64,000 nucleotides of DNA from Thermoguttaceae bacterium (GTDB lineage Bacteria > Planctomycetota > Planctomycetia > Pirellulales > Thermoguttaceae), in the NCBI GenBank assembly GCA_017447865.1, contig JAFSMO010000024.1, positions 39,886 to 103,885 on the forward strand, read 5' to 3'. The translations under genes were made by a program, and so were the position numbers. The first letter of the stretch is position 1; the number at the start of each line of letters is the position of its first letter. Below, one piece after another: positions 21,253 through 32,000 of the stretch. The notes beneath the pieces were generated by a model, which worked only from the letters and a program-made list of their open reading frames with translations, was not told the origin of the DNA and did no database searches.

Positions 21253-23388
21253 ATGTCAACTTTCAGCGTTTTTCGTAGAAACCAGAAATTATGGCTTGCC
21301 GTCCTCGGCGTGTTGACCATGCTTTCTTTCGTTTTCATCCCGACCCTCGAACAGTGCAGCGGACGTTTTGTTCCGGGGAACCAGGCCTACTTCAAAACCA
21401 GGGCGTTCGGCGATCTGTCCTACAGCCAGTTCCAGCTCGAGCATCAGAAACAAAGTTCCATTTATCAGGTCTTTCAGCCGAATTTCTATGGCCTGAGCAA
21501 TGAAATGGTCGCTTCTACCTGGCTCAAAGCCAAGTATGCCGCGAAATTCGGTTTTGTCGTTTCCGACTACGAAATCCGCGAGTTCATCAGCAAGAGTTTC
21601 GAGTCTGCGGAAGCCTACAAGGAAGCGCTGGATCATTTCGGCATGAACTCCGCGACCTTCGAGGAAGGGCTGAAAGAGATCATCCTCGCTCAAAAGTACG
21701 AGCAGTACTGCCTCTCCGGGCTGCTTGCTCCGCGTACCATTGAGCAGCAGTGGGAACTCTTCTGCACGATTTACCGGAACGCTTCGATCAGCGTGATCCC
21801 GGTCCGCGCGGAAGATTTCCTCACGAAAGTCCCGAATCCGAGAGAAGATCAGATCAAGGTCTTTTTCGAGGCAAACAAAAAACGCCTCCCCAACAAAATG
21901 TACGGAACCGTCGGTTTCAAAACCCCGGCCAAGATGCGCATTAATTACCTGGTTTACAAAAAGCCCGTGATTGAACCAGCTGCAGAAAGCGCCCCGCTTC
22001 CTGAAAGCATCAACCTGGAAGAAGCCGCTCCAGCTCCGGCCGCTGAAGCCGCACCCGCCGAAACCGCACCTGCTGAAGCCGCACCCGCCGAAGCCGCGCC
22101 TGCTGAAGCCGCACCCGCCGAAGCCGCACCCGCCGAAGCCGCACCTGCTGAAGCCGCACCTGCTGAAGCCGCGCCTGCTGAGGCCGCACCTGCCGAAGCT
22201 GCACCCGCTGAAGCCGCACCCGCTGAAGCCGCACCTGCTGAAACCGCACCTGCTGAAGCCACTCCTGCTGAAGCCGCACCTGCCGAAGCTGCACCCGCTG
22301 AAGCCGCACCCGCCGAAGCCGCACCTGCTGAAGCCGCACCTGCTGAAGCCGCACCCGCTGAAGCCGCACCGGCTGAAGAAGCCCCGGCCCAGCCTTCCGC
22401 CGACGCTCGTACGCAGAACCCCTTCCGTTTGGTCGCCGATGAAACGGTAACGACCGAACCGGCCCCGGCCGAAGCCGCCGCTCCGGCTGAAGCCGCCCCG
22501 GCCGAAGAAGCCGCTCCGGAAATTCAACTGGACGATCCGTATGATGCCAAAGCCTTCATGAAGCTGGTCCAGACCGACCTTTCGACCTACAAACAGGCCG
22601 CGGCCCGGTACGAGTTCAGCAACGGCAAAGACATGGAGAAACCGGTCTTTGAGTTCAGCGCGGAAACCAAGGCTTACATGGAAAAATGCGGGATCCAGTT
22701 CGTGGAATTGGAACTGATGGACATGGAAACGCTTGCGGAACAGCCCATCTCGAAGTTGAACGGTTTTGAACGCATGAGCGCGAAAACCTACATGGGAATC
22801 GAATGCAGCGACGCCGCCAATGACTACATCGTCTGGAATGCCGAGTTCATTCCTGAAGAAGAACCCAAGGAATTGACCGAGGAATTCAAACCGGTCGTTG
22901 AAAAAGCGTGGAAACTCGAAGAAGCCAAGAAGCTGGCTGCGGAAGCCGCTCAAAAGAGTGCGGAAGACTGCACGAAAGCCAACGCGCTGAGCGGAGTCAC
23001 CGCGCCGGTCGAAATCGAAACCTTTGCCCGCTGCAAGATGACGGTCGAAGGCTTCCCGACCCCGGTCGATTTGAGCACTTATACCGAGCTGGATAATGTG
23101 GCCGAAGACTTCCGCACGGGAGTTTTCCAGATGGTCCCGGGCGAAATCAAAGCGTTCCCGAACCGCAGCCGCACGGTCTTTTATGTGACTCAGCTCAAGG
23201 GTTTTGAACCGAACGACGAAGAACTGCGCGAAATGTTCACAAACCTGAAATCCAACCCGATGTACATGTACCTGAGCCAGCAGCAGAGCCAGATGGAACT
23301 TCAGAACGAAATGCAGATGTGGCAGAATTCGGTCTTTGAAGACGCAGGCGCTTCTTTCGCGCTTCAGGAACGTGAGGATGAAGAGTAA
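21253..23388 (+). CDS. PpiD/SurA-like membrane-anchored protein with about 22 AEAAP repeats
   Basis: 711 residues. A single N-terminal membrane span (LWLAVLGVLTMLSFVFIP, residues 13-30) anchors it with the rest outside the cytoplasm, as in PpiD. Residues 45-230 resemble the SurA N-terminal helical chaperone region (ATSWLKAKYAAKFGFVVSDYEIREFI, then ITL-type EEGLKEIILAQKYEQY). Residues about 268-377 are a tandem PAEAA run of about 22 pentapeptides, followed by a second Ala/Pro/Glu patch (400-430). The C-terminal half is helical and acidic with no clear parvulin catalytic signature. Likely a periplasmic folding factor; the repeat is probably a long flexible spacer. A strong promoter lies upstream. 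Confidence 0.72.
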   Translation: MSTFSVFRRNQKLWLAVLGVLTMLSFVFIPTLEQCSGRFVPGNQAYFKTRAFGDLSYSQFQLEHQKQSSIYQVFQPNFYGLSNEMVASTWLKAKYAAKFGFVVSDYEIREFISKSFESAEAYKEALDHFGMNSATFEEGLKEIILAQKYEQYCLSGLLAPRTIEQQWELFCTIYRNASISVIPVRAEDFLTKVPNPREDQIKVFFEANKKRLPNKMYGTVGFKTPAKMRINYLVYKKPVIEPAAESAPLPESINLEEAAPAPAAEAAPAETAPAEAAPAEAAPAEAAPAEAAPAEAAPAEAAPAEAAPAEAAPAEAAPAEAAPAEAAPAETAPAEATPAEAAPAEAAPAEAAPAEAAPAEAAPAEAAPAEAAPAEEAPAQPSADARTQNPFRLVADETVTTEPAPAEAAAPAEAAPAEEAAPEIQLDDPYDAKAFMKLVQTDLSTYKQAAARYEFSNGKDMEKPVFEFSAETKAYMEKCGIQFVELELMDMETLAEQPISKLNGFERMSAKTYMGIECSDAANDYIVWNAEFIPEEEPKELTEEFKPVVEKAWKLEEAKKLAAEAAQKSAEDCTKANALSGVTAPVEIETFARCKMTVEGFPTPVDLSTYTELDNVAEDFRTGVFQMVPGEIKAFPNRSRTVFYVTQLKGFEPNDEELREMFTNLKSNPMYMYLSQQQSQMELQNEMQMWQNSVFEDAGASFALQEREDEE
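22054..22383 (+). repeat. In-frame 15-nt tandem repeat (PAEAA)
   Basis: About 22 units of 15 nt, mostly of form CC(T/C)GC(T/C)GAAGCCGCA, encode Pro-Ala-Glu-Ala-Ala. Variants ETA at units 1 and 13 and EAT at unit 14 mark a possible internal block duplication. Confidence 0.95.
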
Positions 23389-23425
23389 AACGCCTTTCGG
23401 CCGTTGACCTCTGCGATAGAATTCG

Positions 23426-23496
23426 CGGTCAGAAGTCAGGGATCAGCAAATTTCGGGAAAACCGAAGAACTGATCCCTGATTTCTGACCGTGGTTT
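23426..23496. terminator. Long bidirectional terminator hairpin
   Basis: A 21-nt stem (23426-23446 with 23470-23490, one mismatch) followed by TGGTTTTTT on the plus strand lies between convergent genes. The arm sequence is built of ggtcaga/gtcaggg-like units, so it may share its origin with the heptamer elements. Confidence 0.85.
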
Positions 23497-23497
23497 T

Positions 23498-24676
23498 TTA
23501 TTTTTCGGCCAGAATTTTCTCGTAAATGTCGCGGATCTTCTTCATCCGCACGCCGAAACTGTACTGGGCTTTGATCGTGTAGTTCCCGTTTTCACCAAGC
23601 AGGCGGCGGTAGTCAAAATCTTCGATGAGCTTCCCAAGCCGAAGTTTCAGTTCCATTTCATTTTTGATGTCGATCAGAACGCCGTCGTAGCCGTTGGTGA
23701 TCAGGCGCGGAACGCCCGCCACGCGCGTCGAGATCACGGGCACTTCGTACGCCATCGCCTCGAGCACGACGTTGGGAAGACCTTCCCGCAGACTGTTCAG
23801 GACGAAAATATCCAGTCCTTGGTAAAAGTCCATGATGTCCTCGCGGAACCCAAGCAGGTGAATGTGTTCCGCGAAACCCGTGGCGTTGATCTGGCGCTGG
23901 AGCGAGTCACGGATCGGTCCGTCGCCGGCGATGAAAACTGAAATCGGGGCGTTTTCTTTCAAAAGCTCTGCCGCGACGCGGATCAGGCCCGCAAAATTCT
24001 TTTCGGGGGAAAGCCGGCCGCACGCCCCGATCACGACGCGATGTACCGGAAAGCCGAGTTTGGTCTTGGCTTCGTCGAGTTTCATCTTGCGGTGGTACTG
24101 CATCGTGTCGATCGCGTTCACGATCAGGGAGCACCGTTTTTCCGGAACGCCCAGCGAGAGGCATTTCTCGTACAGGTCGTTCGAAACGCAGATCACGTGG
24201 TCGTAACGGCGCAGGCACCAGCGATCCAGAAAGTAGTAAAACGGCGTTTTCCACGTATGATGGACCCAGCCGTGCACGGTCGTGACCAGTTTCATCGGAT
24301 GCTTTTTGCGCAGTTTCAGACCGATGTAGTTGCTTTTGTAGTCGTGCCCGTGCCAGATCGTAATATTTTTTTCTTCGCAAATCTGGAGAAGATTCCGCGC
24401 GACGCTGCGGTCAAACGCGCCTGAATCGTCGATCCCCACGAGCGGGCAGTTCAGTTCCGCCGCACGCTTTTCAATGGTTTTAAATCCGGGATCCTTCGGC
24501 GGGTGCATGTAGGCGCAAAGCGTGGGGAAGCCGTAGCTCGTCATATATCGCGGCGTGTTGAGGATCGTTTTCTCGGGACCACCCCCCTGCCCGGTCACGA
24601 CGCGCGTTTCCAAAACGGTCGCTTTGTGTTCGGTTTTACGCTTTTCGGAAGTAATGGGTACGATTTCGTTGATCAT
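23498..24676 (-). CDS. Glycosyltransferase family 4-type protein
   Basis: 392 residues with the GT-B fold. N-terminal glycine-rich GQGGGPEKT loop (about 30-38) and WHGHDYKS; C-terminal donor-site region VIGACGRLSPEKNFAGLI (about 215-232) and the EGLPNVVLEAMAYEVPVI motif (about 318-335) with the E-x7-E pair of GT4 enzymes. It adds a sugar from a nucleotide-sugar donor to a surface glycan or lipid acceptor; acceptor unknown. Its start overlaps the stop of the next upstream glycosyltransferase by 4 nt (ATGA), so the two are translationally coupled. Confidence 0.9.
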   Translation of the reverse strand: MINEIVPITSEKRKTEHKATVLETRVVTGQGGGPEKTILNTPRYMTSYGFPTLCAYMHPPKDPGFKTIEKRAAELNCPLVGIDDSGAFDRSVARNLLQICEEKNITIWHGHDYKSNYIGLKLRKKHPMKLVTTVHGWVHHTWKTPFYYFLDRWCLRRYDHVICVSNDLYEKCLSLGVPEKRCSLIVNAIDTMQYHRKMKLDEAKTKLGFPVHRVVIGACGRLSPEKNFAGLIRVAAELLKENAPISVFIAGDGPIRDSLQRQINATGFAEHIHLLGFREDIMDFYQGLDIFVLNSLREGLPNVVLEAMAYEVPVISTRVAGVPRLITNGYDGVLIDIKNEMELKLRLGKLIEDFDYRRLLGENGNYTIKAQYSFGVRMKKIRDIYEKILAEK

Positions 24677-25926
24677 TTTTCGGTTGGAATTTCATTTTGC
24701 GGGAGACCGGCTTCCGGAGTTTCCGGAGTTTCCGGAGTTTCCGGGGTCTCTTGCATGATGTACGCTTCAAACTGCCGGGCTTTTTCGTCCCACGTCTCGT
24801 TTTCCAGGCGTTTCCGGGAATCGGCCTGAGCCGATGGAAGGCCGCTCAGCGCACGAAAACGGGCAAGCCGCGAAAAGGTTTCCGGTGAATCGGCTTCATC
24901 CAGAGCATCAGACCAAGGCTCGGAGGCGCGCAAGGCCCGGACCACCGCCGGCCGGCCGCTCGCCAAATATTCGGTCATTTTCAACGGCTGGATCTGCTCG
25001 GTCGCCTCGTTTTTCCGGTACGGCATGATCAAAACGTCCGACTCGGCCGCGAGCTGCGGGAGTTTCTCGTACGGAACCATTCCCAAAAGCCGCGTGTTGG
25101 GAATCGCTTCCAGCCGCTTCGCGACTTCGGGCGCCGCCACCGGCCCCGCGAGCAGAATCGTGCTTTGCGGTGAATCCTGGGCAAGCCGTTCCACCATTTC
25201 CGGTTCGAGCCGCTCGTCGATCAGGCCCCAAAACGTGAAAACCGGCCGGGGCAAATTCCGTGTAAACTCGGGATTTTTCCGGGCGTCGCCGGACTGCGCA
25301 CCGCGCCAGAAATCCAAGTCGATGCCGTGCGTCAGGAGGAGCGAATCACGCCCCAAAGCCTGGATCCGGTCGTGGAGGTTTTCTCCGGCGGTGACTATCC
25401 GGTCCACTTTACGGATCAGTTCCGTCTCCATTTCGGCAAGCGGCCGCGCGTCCATGCCGGGCCAGCGGCTCCAATCGTCCACGCAGTAGTAAACCCAGCG
25501 CTTGACCGCCGGCAGTTCGCCCGGAAGGTCGGCCACGATCGGCAGGGTCGTGATGGCCGTCACGTCGGTTTCACCCGCTTTCTCAAGCACGCGATTAATC
25601 GCGCGGCTCATCAGTTGACGGTTCAGACGGCGGTCAAAACCATGACGAAACCACGGGTACATAACGGGGTGAAGGATTTTTGGGGTCGGCTCGTTCCGGG
25701 AGACTTCCTCGGTTGAGGAATCCGTTTTCCCACGGTCCCAGAACCACGAGCGGATCTTCCCGAAGCCGCGCCGCAGCGTCAGCAGATTCCAGCCCGGAGG
25801 CCGGGTCCCGATCGTGTTCACCCAGTACACACGATGATCCCCCTGCAGCATCAGACTGCGCGTCAGGTGCTGGCAGCTCGAGGGGTGGCGCCCCCAATCA
25901 TCGCTGAAAATGAGGATAGATGACAT
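24673..25926 (-). CDS. Glycosyltransferase (GT1/GT4-like, TuaH-type)
   Basis: 417 residues, GT-B type. The segment VYYCVDDWSRWPGMD (about 142-156) and the late DVLIMPYRKNEATEQIQPLKMTEYLASGRPAVV (about 295-327) are typical of glycosyltransferases related to TuaH and of planctomycete exopolysaccharide loci. The extreme C-terminus has a short TPE tripeptide repeat encoded by a 9-nt tandem repeat, unusual in this family and probably a disordered tail. It overlaps the following glycosyltransferase by 4 nt; both likely act in one surface-glycan pathway. Confidence 0.85.
   Translation of the reverse strand: MSSILIFSDDWGRHPSSCQHLTRSLMLQGDHRVYWVNTIGTRPPGWNLLTLRRGFGKIRSWFWDRGKTDSSTEEVSRNEPTPKILHPVMYPWFRHGFDRRLNRQLMSRAINRVLEKAGETDVTAITTLPIVADLPGELPAVKRWVYYCVDDWSRWPGMDARPLAEMETELIRKVDRIVTAGENLHDRIQALGRDSLLLTHGIDLDFWRGAQSGDARKNPEFTRNLPRPVFTFWGLIDERLEPEMVERLAQDSPQSTILLAGPVAAPEVAKRLEAIPNTRLLGMVPYEKLPQLAAESDVLIMPYRKNEATEQIQPLKMTEYLASGRPAVVRALRASEPWSDALDEADSPETFSRLARFRALSGLPSAQADSRKRLENETWDEKARQFEAYIMQETPETPETPETPEAGLPQNEIPTEK
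24712..24747 (-). repeat. 9-nt tandem repeat coding TPE
   Basis: Four consecutive units of TTCCGGAGT (the last degenerate) on the plus strand encode Thr-Pro-Glu repeats near the C-terminus of the glycosyltransferase. Confidence 0.9.
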
Positions 25927-25935
25927 TTTTCAGGT

Positions 25936-26047
25936 TAACGAATAATGAACAACGAATAACGAATAATGACGCTTGCGCGTAATGTTCGTTGAGAGAAGAT
26001 TTTCACCGGTACTCATTATTCGTTATTCATTATTCATTCTTCATTCT
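25936..26047. repeat. CGAATAA-heptamer palindromic element overlapping the uvrA 3' end
   Basis: Left arm 25936-25970 (cgaataa, cgaataatga, aacaacgaataa) and right arm 26013-26047 (attcgtt, attcatt units) are inverted. The core has GCTTGCGC. The right arm encodes the last residues of UvrA and its TAA stop (26030-26032), then reaches further into the coding end. Confidence 0.85.
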
Positions 26048-29000
26048 ATTTTCCAGGTGTTCTTTCAAAAACGCTTCGAAGTTTCCTTTTTTCCAGTCGT
26101 TCAAACTGCGGAACTGGAAGCGCAGGCAGTCAAATTCCGGGTTCCGACTGTCCACCTCGGAGTGGAAGCCAAAGCCGCTGATCCGGCCCATGGTGAACTC
26201 ATTCCGGGCGTTGAAAAGCTCGACGTAAACCGCGTCGGGCTTTTTCGTTCCGAGCCGGCACCAGATCCGGTTTGACCCGGCGGGCGTGATCGGAACGATC
26301 ACTTTGTTTTGCCAGCCCCAGGTGGCGTTGGGAGCAATACGTTCCAGAGCGGCGATGATCGTCTGAAGGAGGTCCGGGTTCCACATCGGCCGGACGTTTC
26401 CAAGGAATCCTTTCCGGCTTTCGTGCCACGCACGGCCGAGCGTTTTCCACGGTTTCAGGTCGGTCTGATCCGCTTCCACCTGCTTGACCAGCGCCAGAAA
26501 CGCCTCCTGCGCCTGCTCGAAAAATTCCCACATTTGCGGGTGGTTGAACTCGTCCCAGTAGTGAACGCGGAGTTCCACTTCCTGGAAACCGTCTTTGGAG
26601 TCGATCAGCCGAACACGCGGCGATGTTCCGTAAAGCGGGAGTTCCGGGAATTCGTTCAACGGTCGAAGGTTCAGGCGCTGGATCAGGTCCGCCTCCTGGA
26701 AAGAATCTTTCGCGACGCGGAAGCTCAGCTTCAGGAGCCATTCGTCGTTGGTGTACAAATGGAGGAATTTGAGCGCGGTTTTCCCGGAAGACGCGACGCG
26801 GATCACGTTCCGGTCATTCCAGTCGATCTCCACGTCGTCCATACATTCGAGGCGGTCCATGATCGAGTCGAAGACCCGCACGTCCCACTTGGCCGGGGGC
26901 GGCGTCGGGATCGGCGAGACCGGAGGCAAAATCTCCCCGTGCTCCAGGACGGTCGAACGGCACCGGAAACTTCTTCCCTGCGTGTGCCAGCGGATCCCGT
27001 CCACTTCCCACGGCATTTTGACCTCGGCGTTCATTTCCGAAAGCACGATTTCTTCCGTTTGCGTGCGGCGGAACTCATCCAGATTGAAACGTTTCCGTTC
27101 CTTGTACGGGCCTTTTTTCAAAACCGGCGCAAGGAATTCACCCGTCCAGCTTCGCGGAAGAGGCCGGGAAGTTTTAAGCGATTTTTGCGCAGTGAGCGCG
27201 TACTTCACCACGTCCTCCGGCGTGCCTTCGGTCACCAGCTCGCCGCCGTTCAGCCCCGCTTCCGGACCGAGTTCCACGATCCAGTCCGCGTTCTTGATCA
27301 CGTCCAGATTGTGCTCGATCACGACCACCGTATTCCCCATTTCCACCAGTCGATGGAGGACCTCCAGCAGTTTCGCAAGGTCGGAAAAGTGCAGACCGGT
27401 CGTCGGCTCGTCGAGAATGTAAAGGGTCTTCCCCGTGTCGGGGCGGGAAAGTTCTGCCGCCAGTTTCACGCGCTGAGCCTCACCACCCGAAAGCGTCGGG
27501 GCGGGCTGGCCGAGCGTAATGTAGTCCAGACCCACGTCGCAGAGCGTCTGCAAAATGCGCCGAATGACCGGCACGCCCTGAAAAACCTCCAGCGCCTCCG
27601 CGCACGTCAGGTTCAAAATGTCGGCGATGGTGTAGCCCTTGAACCGGACCGAAAGGGTTTCCGGCTCGTAGCGCTGGCCGTGGCATTCGTCGCATGTGAC
27701 CCAAACGTCCGGCAGGAAGTGCATTTCAATCTTAATCTGGCCGTTTCCTTCGCATTTCTCGCACCGGCCGCCCGGGACGTTGAAACTGAAACGACGGGCC
27801 GAGAAGCCGCGCAGTTTGGCGTCCGGAAGCTTGGCGAAAAGTTCGCGAATGTGCTCGAAAACGCCCGTGTAGGTCGCGGGGTTGGAGCTCGGCGTGGTCC
27901 CGATCGGACGCTGATCGACCTCGATCACTTTATTAATGTACTGGATCCCGCGAATCGTGTCGTACGCTCCCGGAATCGTGCCGGCACGGTGCAGAATGCG
28001 GGCGAGCGACGAGTACAAAACGTCCTCGACCAGCGTGCTTTTGCCGGAACCGCTCACGCCCGTCACGGCCGTCAGCGTTCCGAGCGGGATCCGGACGTTA
28101 ATATTCTTTAAATTGTTCTGACGCGCGCCAATGATTTCCAACCACTGCCGCACCACGAGATTATTTTCGGCCGGCCGTTTGGCGGAGACCGAGGGAATTC
28201 GACGGTTCGACGGGATCGGGATCGTCGTTTTCCCTGAGAGGTAAGATCCCGTGACCGAGGTCGGAATCGCTTTGATTTGGGCGGGAGTTCCTTCCCCCAC
28301 GATCTCACCGCCCCAGCGGCCCGCTTTGGGGCCAAAATCGATCAGTTTGTCGGCGTTTTCCAGAACGTCGCGGTCGTGTTCGACGATCAGGAGCGTGTTC
28401 CCCAGGTCGCGCAGTTTCCGCATCGTGTTGATCAGGCGCAAATTATCCCGCGGATGGAGCCCGATCGTCGGCTCGTCCAGAATGTAAAGCACGCCGCACA
28501 AACCACTCCCGACCTGCGCCGCGAGGCGGATGCGCTGCATTTCACCGCCGGAAAGCGAAGGCGCCGGACGGGAAAGGGTCAAATATTCGAGTCCCACGTC
28601 GAGCAGAAACTGCGTCCGATTCCGGATTTCGCGCACGATTTCGCCCGCGATTTTACGCTCCGCCGGGGTCATTTTCCAGTCCGCGAAGAGACGCTGGAGC
28701 TGGTCAAGCGGAAGCTCGCAGATCTCGTCCATCGTGCGTCCGTGAAGCCGATACGCGGCCGCGTCGTCACGCAAACGGCTCCCGCCGCATTCAGTGCACG
28801 GTACATCGTCGAGGAAAGTCTCCAGTTTGTGCCGAAGCGTGGGAACCAGGCGGGCCGTTTCGTCCACGACTTCCATCAGGCCTTTAAGCTGGAAGCGGAA
28901 GGTGAAATCCTTCGTTTTGACCTGGAACCAGCGTTCACCCGTCCCTCTTTGGAGGATTTTGCGGTAGCGCGGTGCGAGCGATTCGTACGGAACGTCCATC

Positions 29001-32000
29001 GGGACTTCCATTTCCGTGCAGAACACTTTAAGCATTTCCATCCCAAGCGCGCTCTTGTGCGAGTTCCAGAGTGCAATCGCGCCCTCGGCGAGCGTCAGCT
29101 TCGGATCGCGCAGAAGAAGGTTTGGATTGGCGCCGTTCTGAACGCCAAGCCCCTCGCAGGTCGGGCACCAGCCCAATGCCGTATTAAACGAGAAATTATT
29201 CGGCGCGAGCGTCTCGAAACTGCGTCCGCAGCGGTCGCACACGTTCCGCAGACTGTGGGTTTTGGACTTCCAGACCGATTCCGGCTTCAGATCGTCCACT
29301 TCCAGCACGATCATCGTTCCGCCGCCGAGCTGGAGGGTCTGCTCGATGCTTTCCGCGATGCGGGCGCGGACTTTTTTGTCCCGCCGGATCTCCACGCGGT
29401 CCACGACCACCTCCACGTTATGCTTCCGCCGCCGGTCAATGTCCGGAACCTGGTCCAGCGTGTAGATCATTCCATCAACGCGGACCCGCACAAAACCACC
29501 GCGGCGCAGCTCATTCCAAAGGGTTTCGAAGCGGTGGCCCACGGCGACTTCACGAGCCGCCAGCAGCATCAGGCGCGTCCCTTCCGGGTACTTCATCACG
29601 CGGGCGATGATCTCGTCCGTCGTCTGTGACCCGACGGGGATCTGGCAGTCCGGGCAGTACGGCTTCCCGAGCCGCGCCATGAGGATGCGCAAGTAGTCGT
29701 AGATTTCCGTGATCGTTCCGACCGTGGAACGCGGGCTTTGGCTCGCGCGTTTCTGCTCGATGGCGATCGCAGGAGCGAGGCCCTCAATGCGCTCAACGTG
29801 CGGTTTCTGCATCTGGCCGACGAACTGGCGGGCGTAGCTGGAAAGGCTTTCGACGTAGCGGCGCTGGCCCTCCGCGTACACCGTGTCCATCGCCATGGAA
29901 CTCTTTCCGGAGCCGCTCGGCCCGCAGCAGACGGTCAGGGCGTTGCGCGGAATGTCCACGCTCACGTGCTTCAGATTGTGCTGGCTCGCGTTTTCGACGT
30001 GAACGCAGCCGCAGCCACATGAACACGCGCCGGCTCCGGTTTCAACGGCTTTTTCACTTTCCGCTTTTCCTTTGGCCCCGCCTTTTCTGACTTTTTCCAG
30101 GACACTGGCCGGGACCGTGGCCGATTCCAGGGCCTTTTTCTTCGCGGCAGGAGAAAGAACGGCCTTCAATGCCGCCGCCGTGTAGGATTTTTTGCACTTT
30201 GCCACGTCGCGGGGCGTGCCGCAGACGACGATCTGCCCGCCTTCGTTCCCACCTTCCGGGCCGAGGTCGATGATCCAGTCCGCCGTCTTGATGACGTCCA
30301 GATTGTGCTCGACCACCAGCACCGTATTCCCCGCGTCGGCGAAACCGTGCAGGACCTTCAGAAGCTGCTCGATGTCGGCGAAATGGAGCCCCGTCGTCGG
30401 CTCGTCCAGAATGTAGATCGTGCGGCCCGTGCTGATTTTCGTCAGTTCGCGGGCGAGTTTCACGCGCTGGGCCTCACCCCCGGAAAGGGTCGGCGACGAC
30501 TGGCCGATCTTCATGTAATCGAGCCCAACGTCGTGCAGGGTCTTGAGCTTCTGGTAAACTTTCGGAACGTTTTCGAAGAGTTCCATCGCCTGCTGGACGT
30601 CCATTTCCAGAATGTCCGCGATGGAATGGTCCTTGAACTTCACCTGGAGCGTTTCGTAGTTGAAGCGCTTTCCGCCGCAGACCGGGCACGTGACCCAAAT
30701 GTCGGCCAGAAAGTCCATTTCCAGCTTGGTCGAGCCGTAGCCCTGGCACGCCTCGCAGCGGCCGCCATCCACGTTGAAGCTGAATCGGCCGGGCTTGAAG
30801 CCGTGCTGCTTGGCCTCGGGGAGTTCCGCAAACATCATGCGGATCTCGTCGAAGAGCTTGATGTACGTCGCCGGATTGCTGCGCGGCGTGCGGCCAATCG
30901 GGGACTGGTCGATCGCAATCATTTTGTTCAGGAAATTCAGCCCCTCAATGGCCTGGTACGCACCGGGGGTCCCGATCCCGTGGTTCAGGTCGCGGTGCAG
31001 GATCTCCTTCAGGACGCCGTTGATCAGCGAACTTTTCCCGGAGCCGCTCACGCCCGTGACGCAGATGAACTTTCCGAGCGGGAATTCCACGTCCACGTTC
31101 TTCAGATTGTGGTGCGAGACGCCGCGCAAAACCAGTTTTTCGCCGGTTCCTTCGCGGGGTTTCCGCACGACCGGAATGGATCGGCGGCCGGAAAGGAACT
31201 GGCCCGTCACGCTTTCCGGGGTTTTCAAAACGTCTTCCACGGACCCCTGCGCGACTACATGACCGCCGTTTACGCCCGCTCCAGGACCAAAATCAATGAT
31301 TTTGTCGGCGCTGCGCATGGTTTCTTCGTCGTGCTCGACCACGACCACCGTGTTCCCCAGGTCCCGCAAATGACGGAGCGTCGCCAGCAGCCGATTATTG
31401 TCGCGGGAGTGCAGACCAATGGACGGCTCGTCCAGAATGTACAGCACGCCGACCAGCCCGCTCCCGATTTGGCTCGCGAGGCGAATTCGCTGCAGCTCGC
31501 CGCCGGAAAGGGTCGGGGCCGTCCGCGCCAGCGAGAGGTAGTTGAGTCCCACGTCCACGAGAAAACCCAGCCGGTTCCGGATCTCGTGCAAAATGTCCTT
31601 TGCGATGAAACGCCCGGTCGCGTCGAGGTCCAGCTCACGGAAAAATTCGACCACGTTGGAAATCGGCTCGCGTACCAGTTCCGGGAGGGAAAAATCCCGG
31701 TCGGCCGAGATGCTGCGGATCCTGACGGCGCGCGCCTGAGGATTGAGGCGTTCCCCTTTGCAGAAGCCGCACGTGCAGACGTTCATGTACTTTTCGAGGT
31801 GGCGTTTCTGGATCCGGCTCTGGTTCGTCCGGTAGGCAGAAAGAAGCTGGGGAATGATCCCGTCGTAGGTCGCACCCCAATTCATTCCTTGGGGGGAATT
31901 GCGCCACGAGAACGTAATATTCGCGTTTTCCGTGCCGAAGAGTAGCGCTTCTTTGATTTCTTCCGGAAGCGTTTTCCACGGCCGGTCGAGGATCGCCTTG

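Noticed and set aside
22054..22383. Possible CRISPR or non-coding minisatellite
   Set aside because: The 15-nt units are contiguous and in frame within a complete coding sequence.
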